Shown here piece by piece: positions 54,241-63,769 of a stretch of 64,000 nt of DNA. The position numbers were made by a program, and so were the translations under genes. The DNA comes from Dyadobacter sp. 3J3 (GTDB lineage Bacteria; Bacteroidota; Bacteroidia; Cytophagales; Spirosomataceae), in NCBI RefSeq assembly GCF_009801115.1, contig NZ_VTOL01000006.1:372001-436000 (forward strand). The letters are read 5' to 3'. Numbering within the stretch: the first letter of the stretch is position 1; the number at the start of each line of letters is the position of its first letter. The notes beneath the pieces are model-generated. The model saw only the letters and a program-made list of their open reading frames with translations. It was not told where the DNA came from and ran no database searches.

Positions 54241-55980
54241 CTAATCCAAAATTTCAGGTAAGTGCTTGTAATTATCCTTAACAGTATCCAAAACTTCCTC
54301 GAAATTTCCTCCCAGTATCATTTTAGCCATTGAAGTTGCCATTCCTCCGGCCATCTTCATCGTGACTTTCGGAGGCATGGCCAGTGCCGTTGGATCGGTC
54401 ATAACATTGACCAAAACCGGTCCGGAATGAGAGAATGCCTGCTTTAAGCCGGAATCAAGATCTTTGGGATCACTAATCGTAATTCCCATAATACCCATCG
54501 CTTCTGCCACTTTGGAAAATTCAGGATTAACCATATCAACCTGAAAGTCAGGTAGTCCGTCCAATTCCATTTCCAGTTTTACCATCCCTAATGAACGATT
54601 ATTGTATACTATAATCTTGATCGGCAGCATGTATTGCTTAATCGTTGCCAGATCGCCCAGTAACATGGAAATTCCACCATCACCGCATAGGGCTACAACC
54701 TGCCTGTTTGGATATGCAAAAGAGGCTCCTATTGCGTGGGGCATTGCATTTGCCATGGAGCCATGCACAAATGAAGCAATCATACTCCGTTTCCCATTTG
54801 CAGTGATGTAACGGGCGCTCCAAACATTACACATACCCGTGTCACATGTGAAAATAGCATCGTCGGAAGCAATCGTGTCAATTAAAAATGTTAATGCTTC
54901 CGGATGTATTGCATTGAATTTGCCCCGGTCATTCACATATATAGAATGGTGCTCTTTAACTTTATTATATATATGCAGCTGAGCATCCAAAAAGCTTGTG
55001 TCCGTTTTATTGTTTAAAAGAGGTATAAGTGCCTTTAGAGAAGTTTTAATATCGCCAAATAAACCCATTTTCAGCTTAGCCCGTCTGCCAAGATTCTCAG
55101 GCTTTATATCTATTTGCACGATCGTTTTGCCTTTTGGATAAAAAGATGTGTATGGAAAATCGGTACCTAAAAGGATCAGTAAATCGCTTTCATGCATGCT
55201 ATGATAGGCCGAAGGCAGTCCCAATAATCCCGTCATACCCACCTCGTAAGGATTGTCGTACTGAATTCCCATTTTTCCCCGAAAGGAATAGCCAACGGGA
55301 GACTTTAATAATTTTGCCAGTGCTAAAACTTCATCATGGGCATCAGCCGCACCAATACCACAAAATACACAAATTTTATTGTGGCGATTGATGAGACCTG
55401 CCAACTCATTAATTTCGTTTTCAGCGGGGCAAATATTTGCTTTGGCAAAATAGCACTGTTCCGCCGAGTCGATTGACACCGAAGGTTGTCCTGTTACGTC
55501 TCCGGGAAGTCCTAATACGGCCACACCTTTCTTCATTATTGCCGTCTGGATCGCCGCTTGTGCCATTCTTGGCACTTGAGCCGCAGTGTTTGCGACCTGG
55601 GTATAGAAACTACAATCATCAAAAAGTTTAGTAACATTCGTTTCCTGAAAATAGCCGCTGCCAAATTCCTTTGTAGCACAGGTAGAGGCAATCGCAAAAA
55701 CAGGTGCAGCTGACCTGTGTGCATCATACAGTCCGTTTACCAGATGGACATGACCTGGGCCACTGCTTCCTGCACAGCAGGCAATACCGCTTAATTGAGC
55801 ATCTGCGGAGGCTGCAAACGCTCCTGCTTCCTCATTTCTAACGTGTACCCACTGTAATTCAGGACGTTGACGCACTGCATCATTAAGTTCATTCAGGCTA
55901 TCGCCGGTTACAGCATAGATCCTCTTGATATTTGCTTTTATGATCAAATCAACCAGTTGATCAGCAACTCTATTTCCCAT
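54241..55980 (-). CDS. poxB: Pyruvate dehydrogenase (quinone) / pyruvate oxidase, ThDP-dependent
   Basis: 579 residues. Three-domain ThDP enzyme: PYR domain with the catalytic Glu (RNEEAGAFAASADAQLSG), FAD/central domain (KLLKSPVGYSFRGKMGI) and PP domain with the GDG-NN ThDP motif (CGDGGISMLLGDLATIKQYM, then IIVYNN). The overall pattern and length match PoxB, which decarboxylates pyruvate to acetate and CO2 and passes electrons to the quinone pool. The membrane-anchoring C-terminal helix of E. coli PoxB is short here (...DTVKDNYKHLPEILD), so membrane attachment is uncertain. It leads an operon with the MFS and porin genes. Confidence 0.92.
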   Translation of the reverse strand: MGNRVADQLVDLIIKANIKRIYAVTGDSLNELNDAVRQRPELQWVHVRNEEAGAFAASADAQLSGIACCAGSSGPGHVHLVNGLYDAHRSAAPVFAIASTCATKEFGSGYFQETNVTKLFDDCSFYTQVANTAAQVPRMAQAAIQTAIMKKGVAVLGLPGDVTGQPSVSIDSAEQCYFAKANICPAENEINELAGLINRHNKICVFCGIGAADAHDEVLALAKLLKSPVGYSFRGKMGIQYDNPYEVGMTGLLGLPSAYHSMHESDLLILLGTDFPYTSFYPKGKTIVQIDIKPENLGRRAKLKMGLFGDIKTSLKALIPLLNNKTDTSFLDAQLHIYNKVKEHHSIYVNDRGKFNAIHPEALTFLIDTIASDDAIFTCDTGMCNVWSARYITANGKRSMIASFVHGSMANAMPHAIGASFAYPNRQVVALCGDGGISMLLGDLATIKQYMLPIKIIVYNNRSLGMVKLEMELDGLPDFQVDMVNPEFSKVAEAMGIMGITISDPKDLDSGLKQAFSHSGPVLVNVMTDPTALAMPPKVTMKMAGGMATSMAKMILGGNFEEVLDTVKDNYKHLPEILD

Positions 55981-56602
55981 TTTCTTACTGTTTTAGTTAT
56001 GGTTTAATGATATTCATTTCGACTGCAAAATGACTTTCTGAAATGTGACTGATCTGAATTCTGATCAATTTCAATGATGCATGTTTCTTAAAACTCTCAA
56101 TATATTAAAGCGCTCTACCCGAATTTTCATTGCCTGATGAGTTTCTTTATAAGCCTTAATTTTAGAATTTAAGCCTGTATAATGGTGTAAATAAGAATAA
56201 TGCCATACATTTAATGTCCTGATTATCAGTATTTTATTTTTATATTTTGAAATAATTAATGGCGATATTTCAATTTTAAGCGAGGCTATCTTTATATTTC
56301 AATAGACCCGTCAGTAGCGTGGACAATTGTAAGCAAAAGGTATTTTTGATTACTGATATTATTCAAATTAAAAAATTAACAGGAGAAATCAACTGCTTAC
56401 GTATATTGCTATACGCAGGTATGCAAGTAGTTATAAATGTGTATTAAGACCATATCCATATAAAGACAGATCGACATGAAAAAACGGGATTTCGTTATTC
56501 AAAAGGATTAATAAAAATATTAAGTTCCTATAAATCAGTACTTTATTTACTGGTATTGGATTTGTAATCTTGTTGACATATAAAACTAAACAAGTATTTA
56601 CT
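55981..56602. other. Divergent promoter region between poxB operon and hydrolase gene
   Basis: About 620 bp, AT-rich, without a supported gene. No exact TTTG/TAnnTTTG pair was found for either side. Confidence 0.4.
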
Positions 56603-57661
56603 ATGGAGAATTTTCAAAATTTTATTTCAGTTGGAACACAGGGCTTATTTTTTTGCGCCCTAATGCTTTTTGGCGTTGGTATCACATCTTACAGTCAGGT
56701 TCAGGATTATGCTACCGACCCACATTTAAGCCCCAAAGTAAAAATATTTTTGAAAGGCCTGAATACCGGAGGTCCGGGCGTTGAGACCTTGTCACCCACG
56801 GATGCACAGATGGTTTTAGTTGATGCGCAGAAATCTGTAAAAGTTGATGTGTCAGGTATTGATGTTTCTGAAAAGACAATTTCTGCTGATGGATTTTCTA
56901 TCAAGCTCAATATCGTAAGGCCAGCAGGAGTTAAAACTGTTCTTCCGGTGTTTATATTTATTCACGGCGGGGGATGGGTTCTTGGAGATTTTCCAACTCA
57001 TGAGCGCATGGTAAGGGATCTTGTTGTGCTTTCGGGTTGTGCAGCCGTGTTTGTCAATTATACCAGGACACCAGAGGCTATTTTCCCTACTCAGATTAAC
57101 CAAATTTACGCTGCTACAAAATGGGTGGCTGAAAATGGAAAGGAAATCAACGTAGATGGCAAAAGGCTCGCAGTAGTAGGAAATAGCGTTGGAGGTAATA
57201 TGACCACCGTAACCGCATTAATGGCAAAGGCTCATAACGGCCCGGAAATTAAATTGCAAATTATGATGTGGCCCATTGTAGATTCAAGTTTTGACACAGA
57301 ATCGTACAAGTTATTCGGAGACCAACGGTTTTTAACCACACCATTAATGAAATGGATGTATGATATGTACATTGCTGATCCCGAAAAAAGAAAAGACATA
57401 TATGCATCACCGTTACAGGCAACAATTGAGCAATTACAGGGATTACCACCTGCATTAATTCAGGTAGCAGAAAATGATGTTCTACGCGACGGAGGAGAGG
57501 CGTATGGCAGAAAACTGGAACAGGCCGGTGTTACCACAACGACTGTCAGGTACAATGGTGTTATTCATGATTTTGGACTGTTAAATGGTCTGGCTGAAAT
57601 TCCACAAACCAGGTCGTTATTTGTTCAGGCCGCCGCAGAGCTTCGTAAGTATTTAAAATGA
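56603..57661 (+). CDS. Secreted alpha/beta hydrolase (hormone-sensitive-lipase type)
   Basis: 352 residues from the ATG at 56603; a signal peptide follows (LFFCALMLFGVGITSYSQ). A TTG at 56570 is a weak alternative. The oxyanion motif HGGGW is in FIFIHGGGWVLGDFPTHERM; the nucleophile Ser is in VVGNSVGGNMTT (GNSVGG, a variant of GDSAGG); the acid Asp and base His are in IQVAENDVLRDGG and GVIHDFGLLNG. It should cleave a small ester. A DUF417 gene follows 80 bp downstream. Confidence 0.88.
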   Translation: MENFQNFISVGTQGLFFCALMLFGVGITSYSQVQDYATDPHLSPKVKIFLKGLNTGGPGVETLSPTDAQMVLVDAQKSVKVDVSGIDVSEKTISADGFSIKLNIVRPAGVKTVLPVFIFIHGGGWVLGDFPTHERMVRDLVVLSGCAAVFVNYTRTPEAIFPTQINQIYAATKWVAENGKEINVDGKRLAVVGNSVGGNMTTVTALMAKAHNGPEIKLQIMMWPIVDSSFDTESYKLFGDQRFLTTPLMKWMYDMYIADPEKRKDIYASPLQATIEQLQGLPPALIQVAENDVLRDGGEAYGRKLEQAGVTTTTVRYNGVIHDFGLLNGLAEIPQTRSLFVQAAAELRKYLK

Positions 57662-57741
57662 CTTCTTATTGCTCACGTATGTCTTAAAGGGAATATTTCG
57701 CTGACATCTTGAATAAAATTTAAACGTGCCAAAGTAATATC

Positions 57742-58308
57742 ATGAAACATGCATTAGTAAATTTCATCAAGGACCTTGACCAATTGGGCAGGAGTTTGTT
57801 AAGGTTTAGTATCGTATTGGTTTTTCTATGGATTGGTTTCCTGAAATTTTTTAGTTACGAGGCGGATGGAATAGTTCCATTTGTAGCCAACAGTCCCTTC
57901 ATGTCATTTTTCTATAGCCATCCGGACGAATACAAAAACTATCAAAATAAAGAAGGAGAATTATCAATTAAGAATCATCAATGGCATATTAAAAACAACA
58001 CCTATGGTTTTTCACGGGGGCTGGGTGTATTTCTCATCATGGTAGCAGTTTTGGTATCTTTGCATAAAATATTCCCTTTTGCAAGTATGATTGGCAGTAT
58101 TCTTGTTTTTATAATGACTATTGGAACACTATCTTTTTTGATTACAACACCTGAATCATGGGTTCCTGATCTGGGCGACCATCAATGGGGTTTTCCTTAC
58201 TTATCAGGTAGGGGAAGGCTGGTTTTGAAGGACATTGTAATCCTTGCAGGCTCTGTTGTGACAATGTCGGAATCAGCCAGGCATTACATACATCTCAACA
58301 GGACATGA
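57742..58308 (+). CDS. DUF417 (YkgB/RclC-like) integral membrane protein
   Basis: 188 residues, about four membrane helices: LRFSIVLVFLWIGFLKFF, FLIMVAVLVSLHKIF, ASMIGSILVFIMTIGTLSFL and a C-terminal one. The family signature is IGFLKFFSYEADGIVPFVAN, SPFMSFFY and TPESWVPDLGDHQWGFPYLS. RclC-type proteins are induced by reactive chlorine in enterobacteria, but the role here is unknown. It is probably transcribed with the hydrolase gene and ends in a strong terminator. Confidence 0.88.
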   Translation: MKHALVNFIKDLDQLGRSLLRFSIVLVFLWIGFLKFFSYEADGIVPFVANSPFMSFFYSHPDEYKNYQNKEGELSIKNHQWHIKNNTYGFSRGLGVFLIMVAVLVSLHKIFPFASMIGSILVFIMTIGTLSFLITTPESWVPDLGDHQWGFPYLSGRGRLVLKDIVILAGSVVTMSESARHYIHLNRT

Positions 58309-58410
58309 GGTCCTGCCTGATTTAAATGCTTTGAAAGTGCGGTTTACAGTATTTTCAGAGGCGCATAGATCAAAAGAGCTTTAAAGAAATCTGACGTCCT
58401 CTGATTTGAC

Positions 58411-58451
58411 TTCCCGGCAATTGTGAGATAAACAATTGCCGGGAATTTTTT
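58411..58451. terminator. Strong Rho-independent terminator after the DUF417 gene
   Basis: Perfect 14-bp stem TTCCCGGCAATTGT/ACAATTGCCGGGAA with loop GAGATAA, followed by six Ts. It also lies just after the stop of the minus-strand kinase gene. Confidence 0.85.
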
Positions 58452-58460
58452 GGTGACAAT

Positions 58461-60728
58461 CTAAATTGCCATAGCGTTTTCCAGCAAAGTATCTCTTTGG
58501 AAAACAACGGTAATTAAAGTTCCATTGCTGTTGTTAAAGGATATCTGCGCATTGATGTCCTCACTAAGTCCTTTGATTAATTTTAAACCAAGTGAATTTG
58601 CGGAGGGATGAGCACTTTCCAGGTTAATTCCAACGCCATTGTCGGCAAGTTCGAGAATAATATCATTATCGAATTGACTAAGCGCAATACTTATATTGCC
58701 TTTGGATTTACCTTGAAATGCATATTTAATTGAATTTGTTACAGCTTCGTTTATGATCAGGGCAACAGGTAAAGCCTGCGTTGGGCTTAGCTGTATTGGT
58801 TCAATATCTAAATCAAAATGGATCTTTCCCTTGGTTTGGAAACAATCAATAAGATATGGAATGAATTCGGCCAGATAGGAGGACATATCGACAGATTTTA
58901 TATCCTCCGATTGATATAGCTTTTGGTGAATCAGTGATATAGTATAAATACGATGCTGACTTAATTCCAATGCCTTTAAAGCATCGTTTTCCAAATAAGC
59001 TGCCTGCGACTCTAATAAACAAATCACCATGTGCAGATTATTTTTCACCCGATGATGTACCTCTTTCAGAAGCCATTCTTTTTCAGTAAGTAAATGTTGC
59101 AGCTGCGCATTTTTATTCAAAATTAGCTCGTTGCTTTTTAATATGATCTGGTTGCTGTTTTGCTTGTCACGATACCCTTTATACGCAAGTGCTGATGTTA
59201 TGGCAAACATTAACAATCCGAGTAGGATTAAATCTCTTTCCTTATTGACTTTTTGGAGTTTTAATTGTTGGACCTGACTTTGGCTGTAAAGTGATTTAAT
59301 TTCATGTGCCTTGCGGCTGGATTCATATTTTACCTGCAATTCATCAAGCTGACGAACCTTGGTAGCCGTAAAAAGAGAGTCATTTATTTTTTTATGTAAC
59401 TGGAAATGTTTTATTGCTGAAACGTAATTTCCTAATGCAGAATCTACCTGGAAAAGTTCAAAATTAATTTTTGCCTGCTGGATCGGCGGAAGAATTTGCG
59501 ACGGATAAAACTCGATCTGTTTTAAGTAGTAACCAGCGTTTTTAAATCGTTTTGCCAAAATATAAAAGTGACCAATTGTATACGCTTCCTGTGCATAAAG
59601 GTGTCTATTTACGTGAGCTTTGTCGTCAAGTTCATAATAATAAAGCGACTTTAAAAAATAATCCTCCGCTGTTCCATACTTTTTAACTGCAGTATAATAA
59701 TTGCCCATGGCCTGATTTAAATATATTCCGGCCTCCAGACTGTTTTTTGCTTTCAGCTGATGATCTTTCAAAAAGGTATAGGCGTATTTAAACTTTCTTT
59801 GTGCCAATAAGGCATCTACCGCATACAGTAAACTACAATAGTAAACCATATCTCCCGTTTTTACCTTTCCTTCGGTCAGGGTCTTGTTTGCAAAATATAA
59901 AGCGCGCTCACTTTGATTTAATTGAAGATATAGATGAGCCAATGAAACATATCGCCAATATTTGTCTGTTGCCTGTGAATTGGTAACTGCTGTATATTTA
60001 AGAGACAGAAGTCTGTACATGAGCTCCTTAGGTTGGTCGCCTCTTCTGTAATTGACTTCTGCCAGCATATCATATGGATACTGTAACTTATCAATTTTGA
60101 ATTTTTTAAATTCTGCGACTACTTTAAATAATTCTTGTTCTGCTTGATCCAGCTTACCTTGCTGCATATGAATGTCAGCAATTCCCCGAAGGATATCGAT
60201 TGCACTTTCGAGTTGGTTCGTTTCAAAAAATAATTTTCTGGCGCGCTCATGGTACCCAATAATTTCAATTAAAATGTCGGGGCGAGTTCTGTCAAAACCC
60301 ATCTGTCTTGCATAAGTTTCTAACGTAACAGCTTCACGATACTTTTCACCGTTTTTTCGAAAATATTCAGTTACAGCTTTAAAGATTTCCGTGCTTTTCT
60401 GGTATTCCTTTTTCTCTAAATAATAACCCATCATCGAAGCCTTTGATCTGTTTTCCCAATCAGGCAAACCGAGCCTTTGACCGAGCAGATTTGCCATTTC
60501 AAAGTATTTAAACGCGCTATCCAGATCGTTCTGATATTCGTTCGGTTTTAACAAAAAATAGTTTCCCAGATCCAGTAGCGATATGATCCTTGCCGTGTCT
60601 GGTTTGGTTGTTTTAACTTTTCGCAACAATTCTTCGTAAGTAGCCGCAGTCTGATCCTGTGCATTACTTTTAAGAAATGCTAAAAAAAGAAAACAGATAG
60701 TTATGTATTTGTACATTGGATGGTACAT
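58461..60728 (-). CDS. TPR-repeat sensor histidine kinase (HisKA_2 type)
   Basis: 755 residues from the ATG at 60728; the ATG at 60716 (MYKYIT) is an equally good start. Signal peptide, then about 450 residues of TPR repeats in the periplasm (for example AFKYFEMANLLGQRLGLPDW and AGIYLNQAMGNYYTAVKKYG), one membrane helix near 500-520, a coiled coil, the HisKA_2 phospho-acceptor in EVHHRVKNNLHMVICLLES and a HATPase domain (INEAVTNSIKYAF, LADNGVGIN, SLGLKLIKGL). No response regulator gene is next to it, so its partner is elsewhere. Confidence 0.92.
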   Translation of the reverse strand: MYHPMYKYITICFLFLAFLKSNAQDQTAATYEELLRKVKTTKPDTARIISLLDLGNYFLLKPNEYQNDLDSAFKYFEMANLLGQRLGLPDWENRSKASMMGYYLEKKEYQKSTEIFKAVTEYFRKNGEKYREAVTLETYARQMGFDRTRPDILIEIIGYHERARKLFFETNQLESAIDILRGIADIHMQQGKLDQAEQELFKVVAEFKKFKIDKLQYPYDMLAEVNYRRGDQPKELMYRLLSLKYTAVTNSQATDKYWRYVSLAHLYLQLNQSERALYFANKTLTEGKVKTGDMVYYCSLLYAVDALLAQRKFKYAYTFLKDHQLKAKNSLEAGIYLNQAMGNYYTAVKKYGTAEDYFLKSLYYYELDDKAHVNRHLYAQEAYTIGHFYILAKRFKNAGYYLKQIEFYPSQILPPIQQAKINFELFQVDSALGNYVSAIKHFQLHKKINDSLFTATKVRQLDELQVKYESSRKAHEIKSLYSQSQVQQLKLQKVNKERDLILLGLLMFAITSALAYKGYRDKQNSNQIILKSNELILNKNAQLQHLLTEKEWLLKEVHHRVKNNLHMVICLLESQAAYLENDALKALELSQHRIYTISLIHQKLYQSEDIKSVDMSSYLAEFIPYLIDCFQTKGKIHFDLDIEPIQLSPTQALPVALIINEAVTNSIKYAFQGKSKGNISIALSQFDNDIILELADNGVGINLESAHPSANSLGLKLIKGLSEDINAQISFNNSNGTLITVVFQRDTLLENAMAI

Positions 60729-61131
60729 TAAATCGTTCTATTCTGTATTTTTCACCTTTTCTAATATAGTTAATCTTTTAATTACCACCTAGTTGGTGAA
60801 TAATTTTCTAGTAATCGGTAAGCCAGAATGCCTTTGTGATTTCTGATATCACACTTTATTTCTTTAAAGGATGGAAATTATTTTGTGAGAACGAAATTTT
60901 TAATATCGAAATGTCGAAAATCGTATCCGAAATAGCGAAATAAAGATACTGGAATTATTTTTATTTTGGTTAATAATCTTTCAGTCAATTAATTATGCTT
61001 TGGCATAAATGTTGATTGAATCATAATAGTTAAGAGATTTACATGAATAGGTTTTGTGTAATGAACACAGTGAATTAGAAAGGTATTTTGATAAGTAACC
61101 TAATCTATTAAAAAAAAATTGACTTGGGAAC
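60729..61131. other. Intergenic region between divergent genes
   Basis: About 400 bp, AT-rich; no gene, terminator or clear promoter was found. Confidence 0.4.
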
Positions 61132-61500
61132 ATGGAAATCGCTATTAAAAAACTTGTCAACGAACATTTTATACTGTGGAATGAACAGGATCGTAGTAAA
61201 CGTACTTTGCTTATCGAGGCGCTGTATGCAGATGATGTAGAGTTTATTGACCCCTTTGTCGCGATAACGGGTAAGGACAAGATTAATGATTTTATAGACC
61301 ATCTTCACAAAGAAAACCCGGGTTTTCAGTTTACAACCTCCAATAATCCGGATCAGCATCACGAGGTCGCCAGGCTTGTCTGGAACTTTGGTCCCGATGA
61401 TAATAAAGATTTGATAAAAGGAGAAGATGTTTTTGTGATATCTAAAGGCCTTATCTCAAAGGTTTATACTTTCATTGATAAAATGAATTCGCAAGGTTAA
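61132..61500 (+). CDS. SnoaL/NTF2-like small protein
   Basis: 122 residues. Order LVNEHFILWNEQDRSKRTLL, ALYADDVEFIDPF and GKDKINDFIDHL is the typical NTF2-like cone with a hydrophobic pocket (nuclear transport factor 2 family). Such proteins bind or isomerise small hydrophobic molecules. It stands alone, about 480 bp before the SDR gene in the same direction. Confidence 0.85.
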   Translation: MEIAIKKLVNEHFILWNEQDRSKRTLLIEALYADDVEFIDPFVAITGKDKINDFIDHLHKENPGFQFTTSNNPDQHHEVARLVWNFGPDDNKDLIKGEDVFVISKGLISKVYTFIDKMNSQG

Positions 61501-61981
61501 TGGCAGTTTCAACGCGATCTGGAAGCTGTATTAGCATTCATGGGACTTATTAAGTCGTGATTTTCATAATCAGTGATAAGATGAAAATCCATCATTTCCG
61601 AAGTAAAAAAGGCTGATGATTTGTTGGTTTTTCAAATTAATGATACTTGAATTTGAATTGGTTAAATGTCGACATGTCAAAATTTGAAAAGATGATATTT
61701 TTTTGTAATTATTTGTAAGTAAGTATTTTGAATGCTGGAATAAAAACTATACCCAGTAACCCGGATTGAAGTCATCCATTATTGATAAAAAAATAGTAAA
61801 TGATTTTGGCCAGAACACCTGGTGTAAACAAACACGTTTTATCAGCCGTATTACTCAATAATGACAATCCCTCCAATTTTTTTTCACAGAGCTAACAAGA
61901 TGTTACAGCGTTTTAGATGGCTCAATAGTCAATCAAGCGCAAGAGAATGCCTTGAATAATTTAATCTTTAATACTTCTCAA
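61501..61981. other. Intergenic region, no gene supported
   Basis: About 480 bp without a convincing frame, repeat or terminator. Confidence 0.4.
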
Positions 61982-62836
61982 ATGTCCAAAGTTATTTTAA
62001 TCACAGGAACAAGTTCCGGTTTCGGTAAACTTACTGCCGCTACTCTGGCAAAAGATGGTCATACGATTATTGCGACCATGCGCGAAACAAAAGGAAAGAA
62101 TCAGGCGTCCGCCGAAGAACTCGGTGCTATCAACGGAGTTGAGATTGTTGAAATGGATATTAATACAGATGCTTCCGTTGAAGCAGCATTTGAATCGGTC
62201 TTTTCAAAACACCCGAAACTGGATGTGCTGATTAACAACGCAGCGGTAACTGGTTTTGGACCAGCAGAAGGATATAGCATACATTTAATAAAGAAAATGT
62301 TTGAAACTAATTTTTTCGGTGTGTTGAGAACTTATGATGCAGTACTACCAAAAATGAGAGCGGCGAAAGACGGCCTGATCATCAATTTATCAACAGGAGC
62401 AGGAGGATTTGCTTTACCCTATATGGTTCCTTATTTCGCTTCAAAGTTTGCGATGGAGACCCTGGTAGAAGGTATAAACTCAGAGCTACGGACATTTGGC
62501 ATCGAAAATGTGTCGATACCTTGTGGTGTGTATCCGACAGGAATGGCAGAAAAAGGTGGTTTTAATGCCGATAATGACGCAATTGTTGGAGCATACACCG
62601 ATTATGGCCCGCGTATGGAAGGATTGGGCGCGTCTTTATATGGAAAAATGAAGGACTTTAATATGGATCCGCAAACAATTGCAGACGGGATAAAACATCT
62701 GGTAGATATGGAAAAGGGGACGAGGCCTTTACGTTACCCCCTTGACGCCATAGCCCAGGGAACTGATCAGGAATTTATAGATGCCAAGGCTTCAATAAAA
62801 GTAAAGTGGGCAGCTAAATATGGCTTTGATATATGA
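61982..62836 (+). CDS. Short-chain dehydrogenase/reductase
   Basis: 284 residues from the ATG at 61982 (MSKVILITG); an ATG at 61952 would add 10 residues. Cofactor loop TGTSSGFG, active-site N-N-A motif LDVLINNAAVTGFG, catalytic Ser in INLSTGAGG and YxxxK in YFASK. It belongs to the classical SDR family of about 280 residues. Two small monooxygenase genes follow in the same direction, so it may work on the same quinone or aromatic compound. Confidence 0.9.
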   Translation: MSKVILITGTSSGFGKLTAATLAKDGHTIIATMRETKGKNQASAEELGAINGVEIVEMDINTDASVEAAFESVFSKHPKLDVLINNAAVTGFGPAEGYSIHLIKKMFETNFFGVLRTYDAVLPKMRAAKDGLIINLSTGAGGFALPYMVPYFASKFAMETLVEGINSELRTFGIENVSIPCGVYPTGMAEKGGFNADNDAIVGAYTDYGPRMEGLGASLYGKMKDFNMDPQTIADGIKHLVDMEKGTRPLRYPLDAIAQGTDQEFIDAKASIKVKWAAKYGFDI

Positions 62837-62904
62837 CTTTGCCTTCAGCAAAAAATGGATCAAGAGGCAATAGAAAATATCAGCAAATTATAAATAATTA
62901 AATC

Positions 62905-63240
62905 ATGAATATGAAAGCAACCTTAGTCGTCCATACGTCTTATCGAATACATCCGGACGACAAACAAGTATTTATAGATGCTGTTAAATCGCATATTATA
63001 GAAACCAGAAAGCTTCCGGGCTGCGTGTATTATCACTTTTCATTCGATTTGATTGACCCCACTATTTGTATCCTTGCAGAAGGATGGGCAGATCGGGAAA
63101 CGCTTGATACGCATTTGCAAAGTGAAAACTTTCAAACTGCGTTGAAAAACGTGATAGATCATGTTCGAATTCTCGAAAGGCATGGAACACTTTATACCGT
63201 TTCTGCTGAAACTTCTATTATACCGGAAGTGCAGGAATAG
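62905..63240 (+). CDS. Antibiotic biosynthesis monooxygenase (ABM)-domain protein
   Basis: 111 residues; the ATG at 62911 is an alternative start. Single ABM ferredoxin-like fold: HPDDKQVFIDAVKSHIIETR, LPGCVYYHFSFDL and EGWADRETLDTHLQSENF. YgiN-type members of this family oxidise quinols without a cofactor. It lies 68 bp after the SDR gene and 100 bp before a second, only distantly related ABM gene. Confidence 0.88.
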   Translation: MNMKATLVVHTSYRIHPDDKQVFIDAVKSHIIETRKLPGCVYYHFSFDLIDPTICILAEGWADRETLDTHLQSENFQTALKNVIDHVRILERHGTLYTVSAETSIIPEVQE

Positions 63241-63340
63241 ATTAAAAAAGTTTGGATTAAAAAAAGAAAATATTCCTGACTATATAATTTTTAACTATTG
63301 ATATTCAGGGTTAAACACCGGATCTAATCGCGAAAGTCAA

Positions 63341-63658
63341 ATGGAGCAACTTACCTTATCAATAAAATTTACAGCGGGACCCGAGAGCAAAGACAGATTT
63401 AGAGAAGGGCTTATAACACTTTTTAATATCTTAAAATCGGAACCCAATTTTATAAACGCTACAATACACGAAGGCATAGGAAAACCTGAAGAGTTTTTAG
63501 TTTATGAGACTTGGAATGACACGATGGATAGTTTTTTAAAGCGGCAGATGGGAAAAACTTATATGGTCGAATTTGAGTCATTGCTTCAGGAACTTGATGT
63601 TAAACGTGAGCCATCGGCATATAAACCACTTGCTAGTTTTGGCACACATAACCTGTAA
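63341..63658 (+). CDS. Second ABM-domain monooxygenase-like protein
   Basis: 105 residues. Same dimeric alpha/beta fold (LSIKFTAGPESKDRFREGLI, FLVYETWNDTMDSFL) but low identity to the preceding protein, so it is not a recent duplicate. It is the last gene of the SDR-ABM-ABM group and ends before a convergent terminator. Confidence 0.82.
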   Translation: MEQLTLSIKFTAGPESKDRFREGLITLFNILKSEPNFINATIHEGIGKPEEFLVYETWNDTMDSFLKRQMGKTYMVEFESLLQELDVKREPSAYKPLASFGTHNL

Positions 63659-63704
63659 CAAAGGTCCTGCTTTTACGATTGATATATCACTTCGGGCACA
63701 AATC

Positions 63705-63762
63705 AAATCAGTATCCCGATCCAGGCAAGTTATTTAATTTGACTGGATGGGGATACTGATTT
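63705..63762. terminator. Convergent terminator
   Basis: Perfect 13-bp arms AAATCAGTATCCC and GGGATACTGATTT, extended by ATCCAG/CTGGAT after one mismatch, between the plus-strand ABM gene and the minus-strand gene that enters from the right edge. Confidence 0.75.
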
Positions 63763-63769
63763 AGCCTGT

